From Paractinoplanes aksuensis (GTDB lineage Bacteria; Actinomycetota; Actinomycetes; Mycobacteriales; Micromonosporaceae): DNA of 64,000 nucleotides. The stretch's first letter is position 1; each line of letters starts with the position of its first letter. The translations under genes were made by a program, and so were the position numbers. Shown piece by piece: positions 24,766 through 33,426 of this stretch. The notes beneath the pieces were generated by a model. That model searched no databases and was not told the origin of the DNA. It saw only the letters and a list, made by a program, of their open reading frames with translations. The DNA lies in the NCBI RefSeq assembly GCF_024137025.1, contig NZ_JAMYJR010000013.1:372001-436000 (forward strand), given 5' to 3'.

Positions 24766-26948
24766 GTGCCGAAGCAACCTTGCGGATCATGGATCGGGCC
24801 CACAAGGAGATGACCAAGCTGCCCCGGGCCGACCAGGGCGCCGTCTATGAGTTCATGAACCGGTTCCGGGCCAACCCGCGCGACCCCGAGCTTTACCTGC
24901 AGCTGGCGGGGGCGGGGTCGGAACTGCTGTCGGCCCGGGTCGACAAGGCGCACCGGGCCCTGCTGCTGGCGGTCGGTGAACGCGATTACCTGCTCGTGGC
25001 GGTCAAGCACCGCGACGAGGTGAGCGACGCGCTGGCCCGGCACGCCTACCGGGTCAACCGCGTGACCGGCGGCATCGAGGTGATCGACCTCGCTCCCGTC
25101 GTGAAACCGGAGCCCGACGCCGTACCCCTCTTTCAGGCCTTCACCGACATGCAGCTGGTCGAGCTGGGGGTGGCCGAGCCGCTGCTGCCGCAGATCCGCG
25201 CGCTGACCAAGGCGGAGCAGCTCTCGGAGCTGCTCGCCCGTGCTCCGCAGCTGACCACCGATGTGCTGTTCGCCCTTGCCGACGGAACGTCGTACGAGGA
25301 CGTGAAGGAGCAGATCACCACGCCCGTCCAGGCGGAGGACGCCGTCGACCCGGATGACCTGGCGGCCGCCGTGAACAGCCCGGCCACACAGGTCTTCTCC
25401 GACGACGAGGCGCTGCAGGCCGTGCTGGGCGAGTCGTTCGAGCAGTGGCAGGTCTTCCTGCACCCGACCCAGCGCCGGTTGGCCGAGAAGCCCACCAGCG
25501 GCCCGACCCGGGTCGGCGGCGGGCCCGGCACGGGAAAGACCATCGTGGCCCTGCATCGGGTCGCGCACCTGGTGCGGCAGCTTCCGGCGGGCGCGGACAA
25601 GCCGATCCTGCTGACCACCTTCAACCGCAATCTCGCGGCCGATCTGCGGACCCGGCTGATCGCCCTGGGCGGGCAGGAGCTCACGGCCCGGGTGGACATC
25701 GTCAACATCGACAAGCTCGCGAGCCGGGTCGTCTCCGAGGCCAAGATCGGGGCCGGCCGCCGCATCGTCGACGACAACCGGGTGCCTGAGCTCTGGCAGA
25801 CGTTCCTGATGGAGACCGGCGAGAAGGACTGGGACGCCGATTTCCTGTACGCCGAGTGGACGCAGATCATTCTCGGCCAGGTGCTCAACTCACGGAGCGA
25901 CTACTTCCGCGCGCGCCGCCCGAACCGTGGCCGCAGCCTCACCCGCGGCGAGCGCGACCAGGTGTGGCAGCTGACCGAGCGGTTCACCAACTGGCTCGAC
26001 GGCCAGGGCATGTGGACCTGGCGCCAGGTGGCCGAGCGGGCGGCCCGGCTAGAGATGGATCGTGCCGCTCGCAGTGACGCGGCGGCGGAGGAAAGCTCCG
26101 GGAGCCTCCTGCGGCACCGCTACCGGCACGTGGTGGTGGACGAGGCCCAGGACCTGAGCGCGGCCCACTGGAAGATGTTACGGGCCATGGTGCCGGCCGG
26201 TCCCGACGACATGTTCCTGGCCGGAGACACCCACCAGCGCATCTACGACAACCATGTGACGCTGGGCAGTCTCGGCATCAACATCCGCGGGCGGTCGACG
26301 CGGCTCACCCTGAGCTACCGCACCACCCGGCAGATCCTGGCCGCCGCCCTGGAGGTCATGAGCGGCGAGGTCTACGACGACCTCAACGGCGGGGAGGAGA
26401 ACCTGGCCGGGTACCGCTCACTGCTCCGCGGTGACCAGCCGGTCTTCCGCGGCGCGGCCACCTGGGCGCAGGAGCTCGACCTCATCGCCGACCAGGTCAA
26501 GGCGTGGGGAAGTCCGGTCGACGGGTCGATGGCGATCTGCCTGCCGACTCGCGAGCTGGCCACCGACTTGACGGCGAGATTGCAGGAGAACGGGCTGGCG
26601 GTGACAGAGATCGGCCCGGACGGCCCCAAGGGCGCCGGCGGGGTGCACATCGGCACGATGCACCGGTTCAAGGGACTGGAGTATCAGCGGATGGTCATCG
26701 CCGGGGTGAGCCACGGCCTCATTCCCCGCCTGATGATCGACCGGTACCGGGCCACCGACCCCAAGCGGTACGAGCGCGAACGACAGAAGGATCGCTCGTT
26801 GCTCTTCGTGGCCGCCACCCGCGCTCGCGACGAACTGGCCGTGTTCTGGCACGGCACGCCGAGCCCGTTCCTCACCAGTCGCCTGGTGCAGCAGCAAATG
26901 TCGGCGGAGCCGTCGGCCCGGTCAGGCATCGACCGGGAGGCTCTGTGA
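24762..26948 (+). CDS. RelE-like/UvrD-like helicase fusion, copy 1
   Basis: 728 residues. The N-terminal 100 residues have the pattern of a RelE/ParE fold: SARVDKAHRALLLAVGERDYLLVAVKHRDEV resembles the RelE core in which a nuclease surface binds mRNA. A linker follows, then a superfamily 1 UvrD/Rep-type helicase: Walker A GGGPGTGKT near 252, motif II VVVDEAQDLS near 460, motif III GDTHQRIYDN, motif IV LSYRTTRQI, motif V GTMHRFKGLEYQ and motif VI FVAATRARDEL near 685. It should unwind DNA 3' to 5'. Whether the RelE-like part is catalytic cannot be judged by eye. It overlaps the DUF1998 helicase by ATGA and runs into the second kinase by TGATG. A close paralogue follows that kinase. Confidence 0.88.
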   Translation: MSAEATLRIMDRAHKEMTKLPRADQGAVYEFMNRFRANPRDPELYLQLAGAGSELLSARVDKAHRALLLAVGERDYLLVAVKHRDEVSDALARHAYRVNRVTGGIEVIDLAPVVKPEPDAVPLFQAFTDMQLVELGVAEPLLPQIRALTKAEQLSELLARAPQLTTDVLFALADGTSYEDVKEQITTPVQAEDAVDPDDLAAAVNSPATQVFSDDEALQAVLGESFEQWQVFLHPTQRRLAEKPTSGPTRVGGGPGTGKTIVALHRVAHLVRQLPAGADKPILLTTFNRNLAADLRTRLIALGGQELTARVDIVNIDKLASRVVSEAKIGAGRRIVDDNRVPELWQTFLMETGEKDWDADFLYAEWTQIILGQVLNSRSDYFRARRPNRGRSLTRGERDQVWQLTERFTNWLDGQGMWTWRQVAERAARLEMDRAARSDAAAEESSGSLLRHRYRHVVVDEAQDLSAAHWKMLRAMVPAGPDDMFLAGDTHQRIYDNHVTLGSLGINIRGRSTRLTLSYRTTRQILAAALEVMSGEVYDDLNGGEENLAGYRSLLRGDQPVFRGAATWAQELDLIADQVKAWGSPVDGSMAICLPTRELATDLTARLQENGLAVTEIGPDGPKGAGGVHIGTMHRFKGLEYQRMVIAGVSHGLIPRLMIDRYRATDPKRYERERQKDRSLLFVAATRARDELAVFWHGTPSPFLTSRLVQQQMSAEPSARSGIDREAL

Positions 26949-28468
26949 TGCCGACCCGGAGCTTGAACCACGGTCGCTACGAGCTGGAGAGCCTTCCGTT
27001 CCCCGGCGGCGCCATGGGCCAGGTGTGGCCCGGCCGCGACACCAAACTGGACCGCGAGGTCGTCGTGAAGTTCGTGCGGCTGCCTCGCGGCACCGCCGAC
27101 GAGGATCACATCCGGCGACGGTTCCGCCGCGAGTCCCGGATCACGGCCCGGCTCGCCCATCCGGGCGTACCGGCGGTGTACGACGTCGGAGTCGACGACG
27201 GACGTCCGTTCATCGTGATGCAGCGAGTGCACGGCATCAGCGTGGCCGACCTCGTCGCCGAGCAAGGGCCGCTGCCCATCGGGTTGGCTGCGACCATTGC
27301 GGCTCAGATCTGTGCCGTTCTCGCTGTTGCCCACCGCGAGTCTCTCGTGCACCGTGACCTCAAGCCGGCCAACCTGATGCTGGAGCCGAACGGCGCCGTC
27401 AAGGTGCTCGACTTCGGCCTCGCGGTCGCTCCCACGCTGGCCGACTACTCTCGGATCACCCAGACCGGGGAGTACGTGGGCACCCCGGCCTACATGGCTC
27501 CTGAACAGGTGGAGGCCAATCACAGCGAGCCAGCCACCGACCTTTACGCGCTGGGGTGCACTCTGCACGAGATGCTCAGCGGTGAGAGGCTGTTTCCGGG
27601 TTCCGTCCCTTACACGATCATGCTACGGCAGGTGCACGACACCCCTGAGCCGTTGCGATCGCTCCGTTCGGACGTCCCCGCCGAACTCGAACAATTGGTT
27701 CTGCAACTGCTTGAGAAGAGGCCCGAGGACCGTCCGGCCGAGGCGGAGGAGGTCTATCGACGGCTGCTGCCGTTCGCTGCCGACCTCGGTCCGCTTGACG
27801 GCGTTTTGAGCCGTGAGGCTCGACGCGACCCGGCCCGCCTCTATGCAGCTGCGCTGAGCCGGCCCGAGATCTCCGCCGTCGTGCCGGCTCCTCGCGTCGA
27901 GTCTGTGCCGGCGACCGAGCCTGTGCCTCCGGTCACCCGACAGGATCTCGTGCGGGCGCGGACCGACGCCCGGCGGCTGACCGGTCAATCGCGGTTCGAT
28001 CAAGCCGCTGCCGTCCTGGCCCCCGTCGAGAAGAACGCGCGCCGGGCCTTCGGCAACACCGACCCCGAGGTGATCGAGGTACGTCAGGCGCTGGCGGCGG
28101 CCCTGTTCGAGGGCGGCGACTTCCGTCGGGCCGCGCCGGTGTTCCACGCGCTGGCCGCCGACCTGACCGGCGACTCCCGCTTCGACTGCCTCTACCGAGA
28201 GGCGATCTGCCTGGCCGAGACCGGGCAATCGGCGCAGGCCATGAGCCGGCTGACCGCTCTGCTCGCTGACGGGGACCCGCGATCCCTTCGCCTGCGTAAA
28301 GAGATCGGCCTGCTGCAGCTGGGGGCCGGCCGGCGAGCCGAGGCGGCGCATACCTTCACCGGTCTCGCCGCCGACCTGCGCCGGGCGAGTGATCCGGATT
28401 CGGCGGAGTTGAGCGATGTAGACCTTCTGCTGGCCCGGAGCACGCACGCCGAAGGGGTCGAATCATGA
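26948..28468 (+). CDS. Ser/Thr protein kinase with helical-repeat tail
   Basis: 506 residues from the ATG in a TGATG junction with the helicase upstream. The kinase domain (about 8-275) has glycine loop PGGAMGQVW (a slightly unusual first glycine), the conserved Lys in VVVKFV, HRDLKPAN near 136, DFG near 156 and GTPAYMAPEQ. All catalytic residues are present. After a Pro/Val linker (about 300-335), residues 340-490 are Ala/Leu/Arg-rich repeats that resemble TPRs and probably bind a partner. There is no membrane segment. It is flanked on both sides by RelE-UvrD helicases and coupled to both, so those helicases are plausible substrates. It differs from the kinase at 9,554 in length and tail, so the two are not a recent duplication. 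Confidence 0.9.
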   Translation: MPTRSLNHGRYELESLPFPGGAMGQVWPGRDTKLDREVVVKFVRLPRGTADEDHIRRRFRRESRITARLAHPGVPAVYDVGVDDGRPFIVMQRVHGISVADLVAEQGPLPIGLAATIAAQICAVLAVAHRESLVHRDLKPANLMLEPNGAVKVLDFGLAVAPTLADYSRITQTGEYVGTPAYMAPEQVEANHSEPATDLYALGCTLHEMLSGERLFPGSVPYTIMLRQVHDTPEPLRSLRSDVPAELEQLVLQLLEKRPEDRPAEAEEVYRRLLPFAADLGPLDGVLSREARRDPARLYAAALSRPEISAVVPAPRVESVPATEPVPPVTRQDLVRARTDARRLTGQSRFDQAAAVLAPVEKNARRAFGNTDPEVIEVRQALAAALFEGGDFRRAAPVFHALAADLTGDSRFDCLYREAICLAETGQSAQAMSRLTALLADGDPRSLRLRKEIGLLQLGAGRRAEAAHTFTGLAADLRRASDPDSAELSDVDLLLARSTHAEGVES

Positions 28469-30594
28469 GCGACCAGGCGTCACTGCTGATCATCGAGCGA
28501 GCCGAACGGGAGATCCTGCAGCTCGCGCCAGCCGACATCGGTGCCGTCTACAAGTTCATGCACAAGTTCCGGAACAATCCGGAACAGCCTGGCCTGAACC
28601 TCAAGATGCTGCACGGCGACAGCCGGCTGATGTCCGCGCGAGTGAAGCGTGATCTCCGAGCTCTGCTGCTGCACGTGGGTGAGCGCGAGTACCTGCTGAT
28701 CGGGGTAGACCATCGCGGCTCGGTCTACGACGACCTCAGCAAGTACGCGTATCAGATCAACCGGATCACCGGCGGCATCGAGATCGTCGACCTCGACGCG
28801 ATCGACTTGCAACCGGTCGGAGACAGCATCGTGGGCCGTGCGCTGCGGCCGGGCGACAAGCCGCTGTTCGCCGACTTCACCGATGCGCAGCTCGTCACCC
28901 TCGGTGTGTCCGAACCTTTGCTTCCCCGCATCCGGCAGCTGGTGGGCGAGGACGACCTGATGACGTTGCTGGACCGGGCGCCGCAGCTCACGGTCGACGT
29001 CCTCTTCGCGCTTTTCGACGGGCGATCTTATGAAGAGGTGCTGGAACAGATCACCCAACCGGTCCGCGCCGGCGAAACGGTCGATGTCGAGGACTTTGAG
29101 GCCGCCGTGCGCCGACCCGTCAGCCAGGTCGCCACCGACGACGAAGCGCTGAAGTTCATGCTGGCTGAGTCGTTCTCGAGCTGGCAGGTTTTCCTGCATC
29201 CGACCCAGCGCAGGTTGGTCGAGCGCCGGTACAGCGGCCCGGCGAGGGTCGGCGGCGGCCCAGGCACCGGCAAGACGATCGTGGCCCTGCACCGGGTCGT
29301 CCACCTGGCCCAGCAGCTACCGGCCGGCACGGACAAGCCGATCCTGCTGACCACGTTCAATCGCAACCTCGCCGCGGACCTCCGAACTCGGCTGTCGACG
29401 CTCGGCGGCGACGCTGTCCTGAACCGGGTCGAGGTCATCAACGTCGACCGGCTGGCGGCCCGCGTCGTGGCCGAGCTCGACCCGGGCGCCCCCAAACGAA
29501 AGCTTGACGATGGTCAGGTGCCGCAACTGTGGCGCAAGTTCCTGACCACCGAGGTCGGCGAGACCCCCTGGGACGCGGACTTCCTCGCGTCGGAGTGGGA
29601 GCAAGTCATTCTCGGCCAGGCCTTGGCCACCCGGACCGCCTACTTCAGAGCCCGGCGTCCGTATCGGGGCCGCAACCTCACCCGGATCGAGCGCGACCAG
29701 GTGTGGGAACTCAGCGAGCGTTTCGTCCGCTGGCTGGCGGCTCAGGACTCCTGGACCTGGCGACAGGTGGCGGTTCGAGCGGCCGCGCTGGAGACGACGA
29801 AAGCCGAAGCCGGATCCCGCCGCTTCCGGCATGTCGTCGTTGACGAGGCCCAGGACCTCAGCGCCGCCCACTGGCGCATGCTGCGCGCCATGGCCCCGTC
29901 CGCGCCGGACGACATGTTCCTCACAGGCGATACACACCAGCGGATATACGACCACCAAGTGACGCTGGGCAGCCTGGGAATCAACATTCGGGGTCGCTCG
30001 TCCCGGTTGACGCTGAGCTACCGGACCACGCGGCAGATCCTCGCCACTGCGATGCAGATCATGAGTGGCGAGACCTACGACGACCTCGACGGCGGGCAGG
30101 AGGACCTGGCCGGTTATCGCTCGCTGCTCCGAGGTGATTCGCCGATTCTCTGTGGTGCGTCCACGTGGTCGGAAGAACGCGAACTGATCGCGGCTCAGCT
30201 CGCGGAGTGGAGCATGCCGCTGGATGGTTCCGTGGCCGTCTGCGTTCCGACCAAGGAACTGGCCAATGACGTGGCCGCCACGCTGGAGTCCGAAGGTATC
30301 GACTCGGTCGAGATCGGCCCGGACGGCCCGAAGCGCCCGGACGGAGTTCACGTCGGCACGATGCACCGGTTCAAGGGCCTCGAATATCAGAGGATTATCA
30401 TCGCAGGAGTCTCCGACGGCCTGGTTCCGCGTCAGGTGATCAACCGGTACCGGGATGCTGACCCCCGTAGGTTCAAGCGAGAACAACAACGAGATCGGTC
30501 GTTGCTGTTCGTGGCAGCTACCCGAGCACGGGACGACCTGGCCATCTTCTGGCATGGAACGCCCAGTCCGTTTCTTCCCGGCAATAGGCAATGA
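28465..30594 (+). CDS. RelE-like/UvrD-like helicase fusion, copy 2
   Basis: 709 residues, same layout as the gene at 24,762: RelE/ParE-like N-terminus (SARVKRDLRALLLHVGEREY), then a UvrD-type helicase with Walker A GGGPGTGKT near 263, motif II VVVDEAQDLSAAHW near 458, GDTHQRIYDH, LSYRTTRQI, GTMHRFKGLEYQ and FVAATRARDDL. Long identical stretches with copy 1 and clear differences elsewhere indicate an old tandem duplication around the kinase. The start overlaps the kinase stop by ATGA. It is the last gene of the operon; the next gene is convergent, ending 28 bp away. A heterodimer with copy 1, or division of labour between sensing and processing of DNA ends, are possibilities but are inference. 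Confidence 0.88.
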   Translation: MSDQASLLIIERAEREILQLAPADIGAVYKFMHKFRNNPEQPGLNLKMLHGDSRLMSARVKRDLRALLLHVGEREYLLIGVDHRGSVYDDLSKYAYQINRITGGIEIVDLDAIDLQPVGDSIVGRALRPGDKPLFADFTDAQLVTLGVSEPLLPRIRQLVGEDDLMTLLDRAPQLTVDVLFALFDGRSYEEVLEQITQPVRAGETVDVEDFEAAVRRPVSQVATDDEALKFMLAESFSSWQVFLHPTQRRLVERRYSGPARVGGGPGTGKTIVALHRVVHLAQQLPAGTDKPILLTTFNRNLAADLRTRLSTLGGDAVLNRVEVINVDRLAARVVAELDPGAPKRKLDDGQVPQLWRKFLTTEVGETPWDADFLASEWEQVILGQALATRTAYFRARRPYRGRNLTRIERDQVWELSERFVRWLAAQDSWTWRQVAVRAAALETTKAEAGSRRFRHVVVDEAQDLSAAHWRMLRAMAPSAPDDMFLTGDTHQRIYDHQVTLGSLGINIRGRSSRLTLSYRTTRQILATAMQIMSGETYDDLDGGQEDLAGYRSLLRGDSPILCGASTWSEERELIAAQLAEWSMPLDGSVAVCVPTKELANDVAATLESEGIDSVEIGPDGPKRPDGVHVGTMHRFKGLEYQRIIIAGVSDGLVPRQVINRYRDADPRRFKREQQRDRSLLFVAATRARDDLAIFWHGTPSPFLPGNRQ

Positions 30595-30622
30595 CCTGGC
30601 CGCGCTGCTGACAAGTCCGAAA

Positions 30623-31192
30623 CTACGCCACGCGGCCATTGGCGTAGTGGATCCGGAATCCTAAATGATCCGCGAGGGGTGCCCAGCGCTGAGATCGCAT
30701 CGTGCGTTCGGCGGCATCGACCCGATTTCCGTTTACGAGATGGTTCAACAAGACCAGCTCGAAAGACGCAGCCTCCATCCAGTCGACGTCTCGAGCGAAC
30801 CCGCAGATCATCGCCGCGCCTGTGACCTCGAGAAAGTTGGTCAGAACCGCGTCAGAAGCCCGCATGACCGAGCAGCTGGCAAAATACAGGCGCTTTCCCT
30901 TGCAACCGCCTTCGAGATTTTCGGCAACCGCATCAAGTTCAACCGCACTCTGGTCGGTGACCCACAGTCGGCTCGCCTCGCCGTGCATCGCGAAGTAGCC
31001 TACCTTGAACCGAGTATACCGACGCTCAGTCCAGCGCTTGAGGAAGTAGTGCAATTCCTCAGGAGTCGCAACATCCTTGTGAATGAACGAGCACATTTTC
31101 AGTCTGTCAAGAAGCTCCAGGGTCGGCAGAACCGAGCTGCGGTCCGTCAGGCTTCGGTGCCACTGCCCTTCGACGCAAAATATCCCATTCAT
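30623..31192 (-). CDS. Caspase-like (DUF6642-type) peptidase candidate
   Basis: 189 residues from the ATG at 31192, which has GGAAGG 8-10 bp upstream; an ATG at 31303 would add 37 residues with a CxxC but has no such site. The protein starts MNGIFCVEGQW, the hallmark, from memory, of the DUF6642 family. The catalytic pattern of the caspase/CHAT clan is visible: strand-His-Gly (YFAMHGE, His70) and strand-Ser-Cys (YFASCSV, Cys107), about 37 residues apart. If active it would cleave proteins and could kill or arrest the cell when triggered. It has no signal peptide. It is convergent with the kinase/helicase operon and of lower GC than its neighbours, consistent with lateral gain. Peptidase activity is inferred from the dyad only. 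Confidence 0.7.
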   Translation of the reverse strand: MNGIFCVEGQWHRSLTDRSSVLPTLELLDRLKMCSFIHKDVATPEELHYFLKRWTERRYTRFKVGYFAMHGEASRLWVTDQSAVELDAVAENLEGGCKGKRLYFASCSVMRASDAVLTNFLEVTGAAMICGFARDVDWMEAASFELVLLNHLVNGNRVDAAERTMRSQRWAPLADHLGFRIHYANGRVA

Positions 31193-31397
31193 GAGTGCCT
31201 TCCGATGTGAGATTGCGACCTTATTGGACGATCCGCAGCGGGCGCAACAGGTGGTTTGGGCGATGGGGGAGATTGCCTGGTCATCGCCCCCAACCATGGG
31301 CACATTGACGGCTGAGAGGCGCGATTCTTAAGTTCAGGTGCCCGGCGGGTACCCCCAGAAAGCGCGGCGCGGCAGACTGCCGAGCGGGGAGGTCTCG
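31193..31397. promoter_or_regulatory. Divergent intergenic region
   Basis: About 205 bp between the divergent caspase-like gene and the GIY-YIG gene, presumably holding both promoters. I see the GGAAGG ribosome site for the leftward gene at its left edge and GGGGAGG for the rightward gene at its right edge, but no convincing -35/-10 pair or operator palindrome. Confidence 0.35.
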
Positions 31398-32159
31398 ATG
31401 GCAGGCAAGTATGAGCCACTTACAAAGGCTCTGAGATCCGCTCAGGGGCGCGGACAGGACATCGTCGAGTTCGACTTCGACGACGTAGGCCGTCTTGTCG
31501 GTGGATTGCCGCAGTCGGCGGATCTGCGGCAGTGGTGGGCCAACGGCAGCCAGAGCCAGGCGCTGGCGTGGCGTGCCGCCGGGTTCCATGTCGACCATGT
31601 CTGGCTTCTCCGGCGGCGGGTGCGGTTTGCCCGCGGCGAGACCTACCACGACCGAGGCCGGGTTCCCCTCGCCGGCGTCGGTCAGCCACAGGCCACGCCG
31701 GTCGAACGAGCGCCGGTCGGCGCTCCGGTCGACGTGAGGGTGCGAATTCAGTGGTGTGACGCCGGGACAGTGGTCCTTGACGGCCAGGGAAAGTTGACCT
31801 TCGAGCGACTCGAGCAGACCGCGGGGTTGTATCGGTTGACCCTCACCGGAAGTGTCACCGGCAGGCGTCCGCAGATCTATGTTGGCGAGACGGACAACCT
31901 TCGTCGTCGTTTGGCCGGCAACTATCGCAATCCCGGGCCCAGCCAGCAGACCAGCCTGCGGATCAACGCGCTTCTGCGGGCGCACCTCGCCGTCGGTGGG
32001 AAGGTCGAGGTTGCCGTCGCCACCGCTGCGACGGTGTGGTTCAAAGATGTGGAGCAACCGTTGAGCCTGGCCCACAAGGCGGGCCGGTTGCTAGGGGAGA
32101 ACGCGGCGCTCGTCCACGAGATGGCTGGTGCCGGCGCGGACATTGTGAACCTCGGATGA
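31398..32159 (+). CDS. GIY-YIG nuclease-like protein with N-terminal DUF7662-like domain
   Basis: 253 residues from the ATG at 31398 behind GGGGAGG; an upstream in-frame start at 31338 lacks support. The N-terminal 80 residues (KYEPLTKAL, then VGGLPQSADLRQWWAN and ALAWRAAGFHV) match a small domain, DUF7662 in recent naming from memory, that often accompanies restriction genes. The middle and C-terminal part contains GLYRLTLTG, then IYVGETDNLRRRL and NYRN, the GLY...YVG...R layout of GIY-YIG endonucleases. These cut DNA with a single metal-dependent site. A later catalytic Glu is not certain by eye. The stop overlaps the next start (ATGA), so the two proteins are probably partners in a restriction-type module. 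Confidence 0.75.
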   Translation: MAGKYEPLTKALRSAQGRGQDIVEFDFDDVGRLVGGLPQSADLRQWWANGSQSQALAWRAAGFHVDHVWLLRRRVRFARGETYHDRGRVPLAGVGQPQATPVERAPVGAPVDVRVRIQWCDAGTVVLDGQGKLTFERLEQTAGLYRLTLTGSVTGRRPQIYVGETDNLRRRLAGNYRNPGPSQQTSLRINALLRAHLAVGGKVEVAVATAATVWFKDVEQPLSLAHKAGRLLGENAALVHEMAGAGADIVNLG

Positions 32160-32674
32160 CTGGCCCCGAAAAGTCACCGACGGCTCGAGAGCTGGCGGCT
32201 GCCCTTGACGCGTACCGGCCGGCCCGGCAGAGGTTTCTGGCTGAGGTTGGCGTGCCGATGTCGAACCGCGATCCGCTCGCGGAATTCAGTGAGCGATTTG
32301 TGCATGCGTTGATGGGAGGCACACTCGCCAACAGCCGAGTTCAAGCCGGGCACGATCTTGTGTTGGCCGATGGGCAGAGGGTCCAGGTGCGCTATTTGGC
32401 CAACACCGGACCGGCATGGGTGAACGAGCATCTGGTGCACCTGATCTCAGAGGTCGATCAGTATGCCTTGGTCATCATCGTGAAGTTCGAGATCGCCGGC
32501 GTCGTCGTCTTCCCCAAGAACCTGGAACCTGTCTGCGCAGCGCTCGGCAAACGTCATCCGCGGCAGGCTGAGCAGCTGCAGTTCACTCGCGCGAACTGGC
32601 TGGCCATCCAGAACGACATCGATAGGTTCCGAGCTCTGGATATGCGAGTTTGGCTGCCGCCATTTCTCGCGTGA
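32156..32674 (+). CDS. Possible PD-(D/E)XK-fold protein partnered with GIY-YIG gene
   Basis: 172 residues, starting at the ATG overlapping the upstream stop. It contains EFSERFVHALMGG (Glu43 and Glu46), then GHDLVLADGQRVQVRYLAN (Asp67, Gln77, Arg79). The order E...D...QxR, with the Asp at the end of one strand and QxR in the next, is what is seen in restriction-like PD-(D/E)XK folds. Lys is replaced by Arg here, so it may be a non-catalytic or variant site. A second hydrophobic core YALVIIVKFEIAGVVVFP follows. I do not recognise a named family. Its coupling to a GIY-YIG protein suggests a two-component restriction or DNA-processing unit. Confidence 0.55.
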   Translation: MTGPEKSPTARELAAALDAYRPARQRFLAEVGVPMSNRDPLAEFSERFVHALMGGTLANSRVQAGHDLVLADGQRVQVRYLANTGPAWVNEHLVHLISEVDQYALVIIVKFEIAGVVVFPKNLEPVCAALGKRHPRQAEQLQFTRANWLAIQNDIDRFRALDMRVWLPPFLA

Positions 32675-32854
32675 CCGATCGGACCATGTCGGCGAACACG
32701 CTTCATAAAGCGAAGTCCGGCCACACTTCAGTGCCGCCGACCAAAGCACTGCGGTGCGCGGAGCGCGGCACCGGGTCGGTGGCGTACGTGAAGCGCCGGT
32801 GGCCCGGATGCATTCTCGGTAAGGCGGACCTCGTCGACGTAGTGCGTCGCTGAT

Positions 32855-33415
32855 TCAGCGGTCGCGCCACGAGAGCGGGGACAGGGTGACCGCGGCTTCG
32901 GCGATTTTGCGGCTTGTCTCGGTGTGGAAGCTCTTTCGGGCGGAGTCGATCCAGCCTTCCGTTCGGCTGACGCCGGTTTCGCGGTATTCGACGGCTTGAA
33001 GGAGCATCTCGAGCTTGTCGGCGTCCTTGGCGCATCGGGCTTCGAGGGTCTCGCGCGCCTCGTACTCGGCGACGGCGCCGCGGACGGCCTCTTGGGACTG
33101 GGGAGGGAGCTCGGCGGTCTGGTCGGCCGTGATCTGGCGTGGGTCGGGCTTGGTCAGGTAGGCGGTCGCTGTATGGGGGAGATCGCCTGTCCTGGTCTCT
33201 TGGGTGTCGTGCCACAGGGCGAGAAAGGCGGCTCGGGCGGGATCGGCGCCCTCTTCGGCTGCGATCAGCGCGGCCAACTGGGCGGCGCGCATGGTGTGCT
33301 CGGCGACCGATTCGGGGTCGCGGACGCCGATATGCCACCAGCCGGAGCGGCGGATGCGCTTGAGCAGGCCGAGTTCGTAGCCGAATCCGGCCAAGGCTTC
33401 AGCGTCCTCTGCCAC
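32855..33415 (-). CDS. HD-domain phosphohydrolase (YfbR-like)
   Basis: 186 residues. The HD metal-binding residues are all visible: His in VAEHTMRAAQ, the His-Asp pair in LWHDTQE, and Asp in AKDADKLEML. Together with the WWHIGVRDPESVAEH lead-in this matches the YfbR/YGK1 type of 5'-deoxynucleotidase, which removes phosphate from deoxynucleoside monophosphates using a divalent metal. It is cytosolic. It lies 12 bp downstream of the XRE regulator on the same strand, so the two are probably co-transcribed. In a defence neighbourhood, nucleotide-pool depletion is one possible role, but such enzymes are also ordinary salvage proteins. The substrate cannot be told from sequence. Confidence 0.82.
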   Translation of the reverse strand: MAEDAEALAGFGYELGLLKRIRRSGWWHIGVRDPESVAEHTMRAAQLAALIAAEEGADPARAAFLALWHDTQETRTGDLPHTATAYLTKPDPRQITADQTAELPPQSQEAVRGAVAEYEARETLEARCAKDADKLEMLLQAVEYRETGVSRTEGWIDSARKSFHTETSRKIAEAAVTLSPLSWRDR

Positions 33416-33426
33416 GGGGTCCCTCT

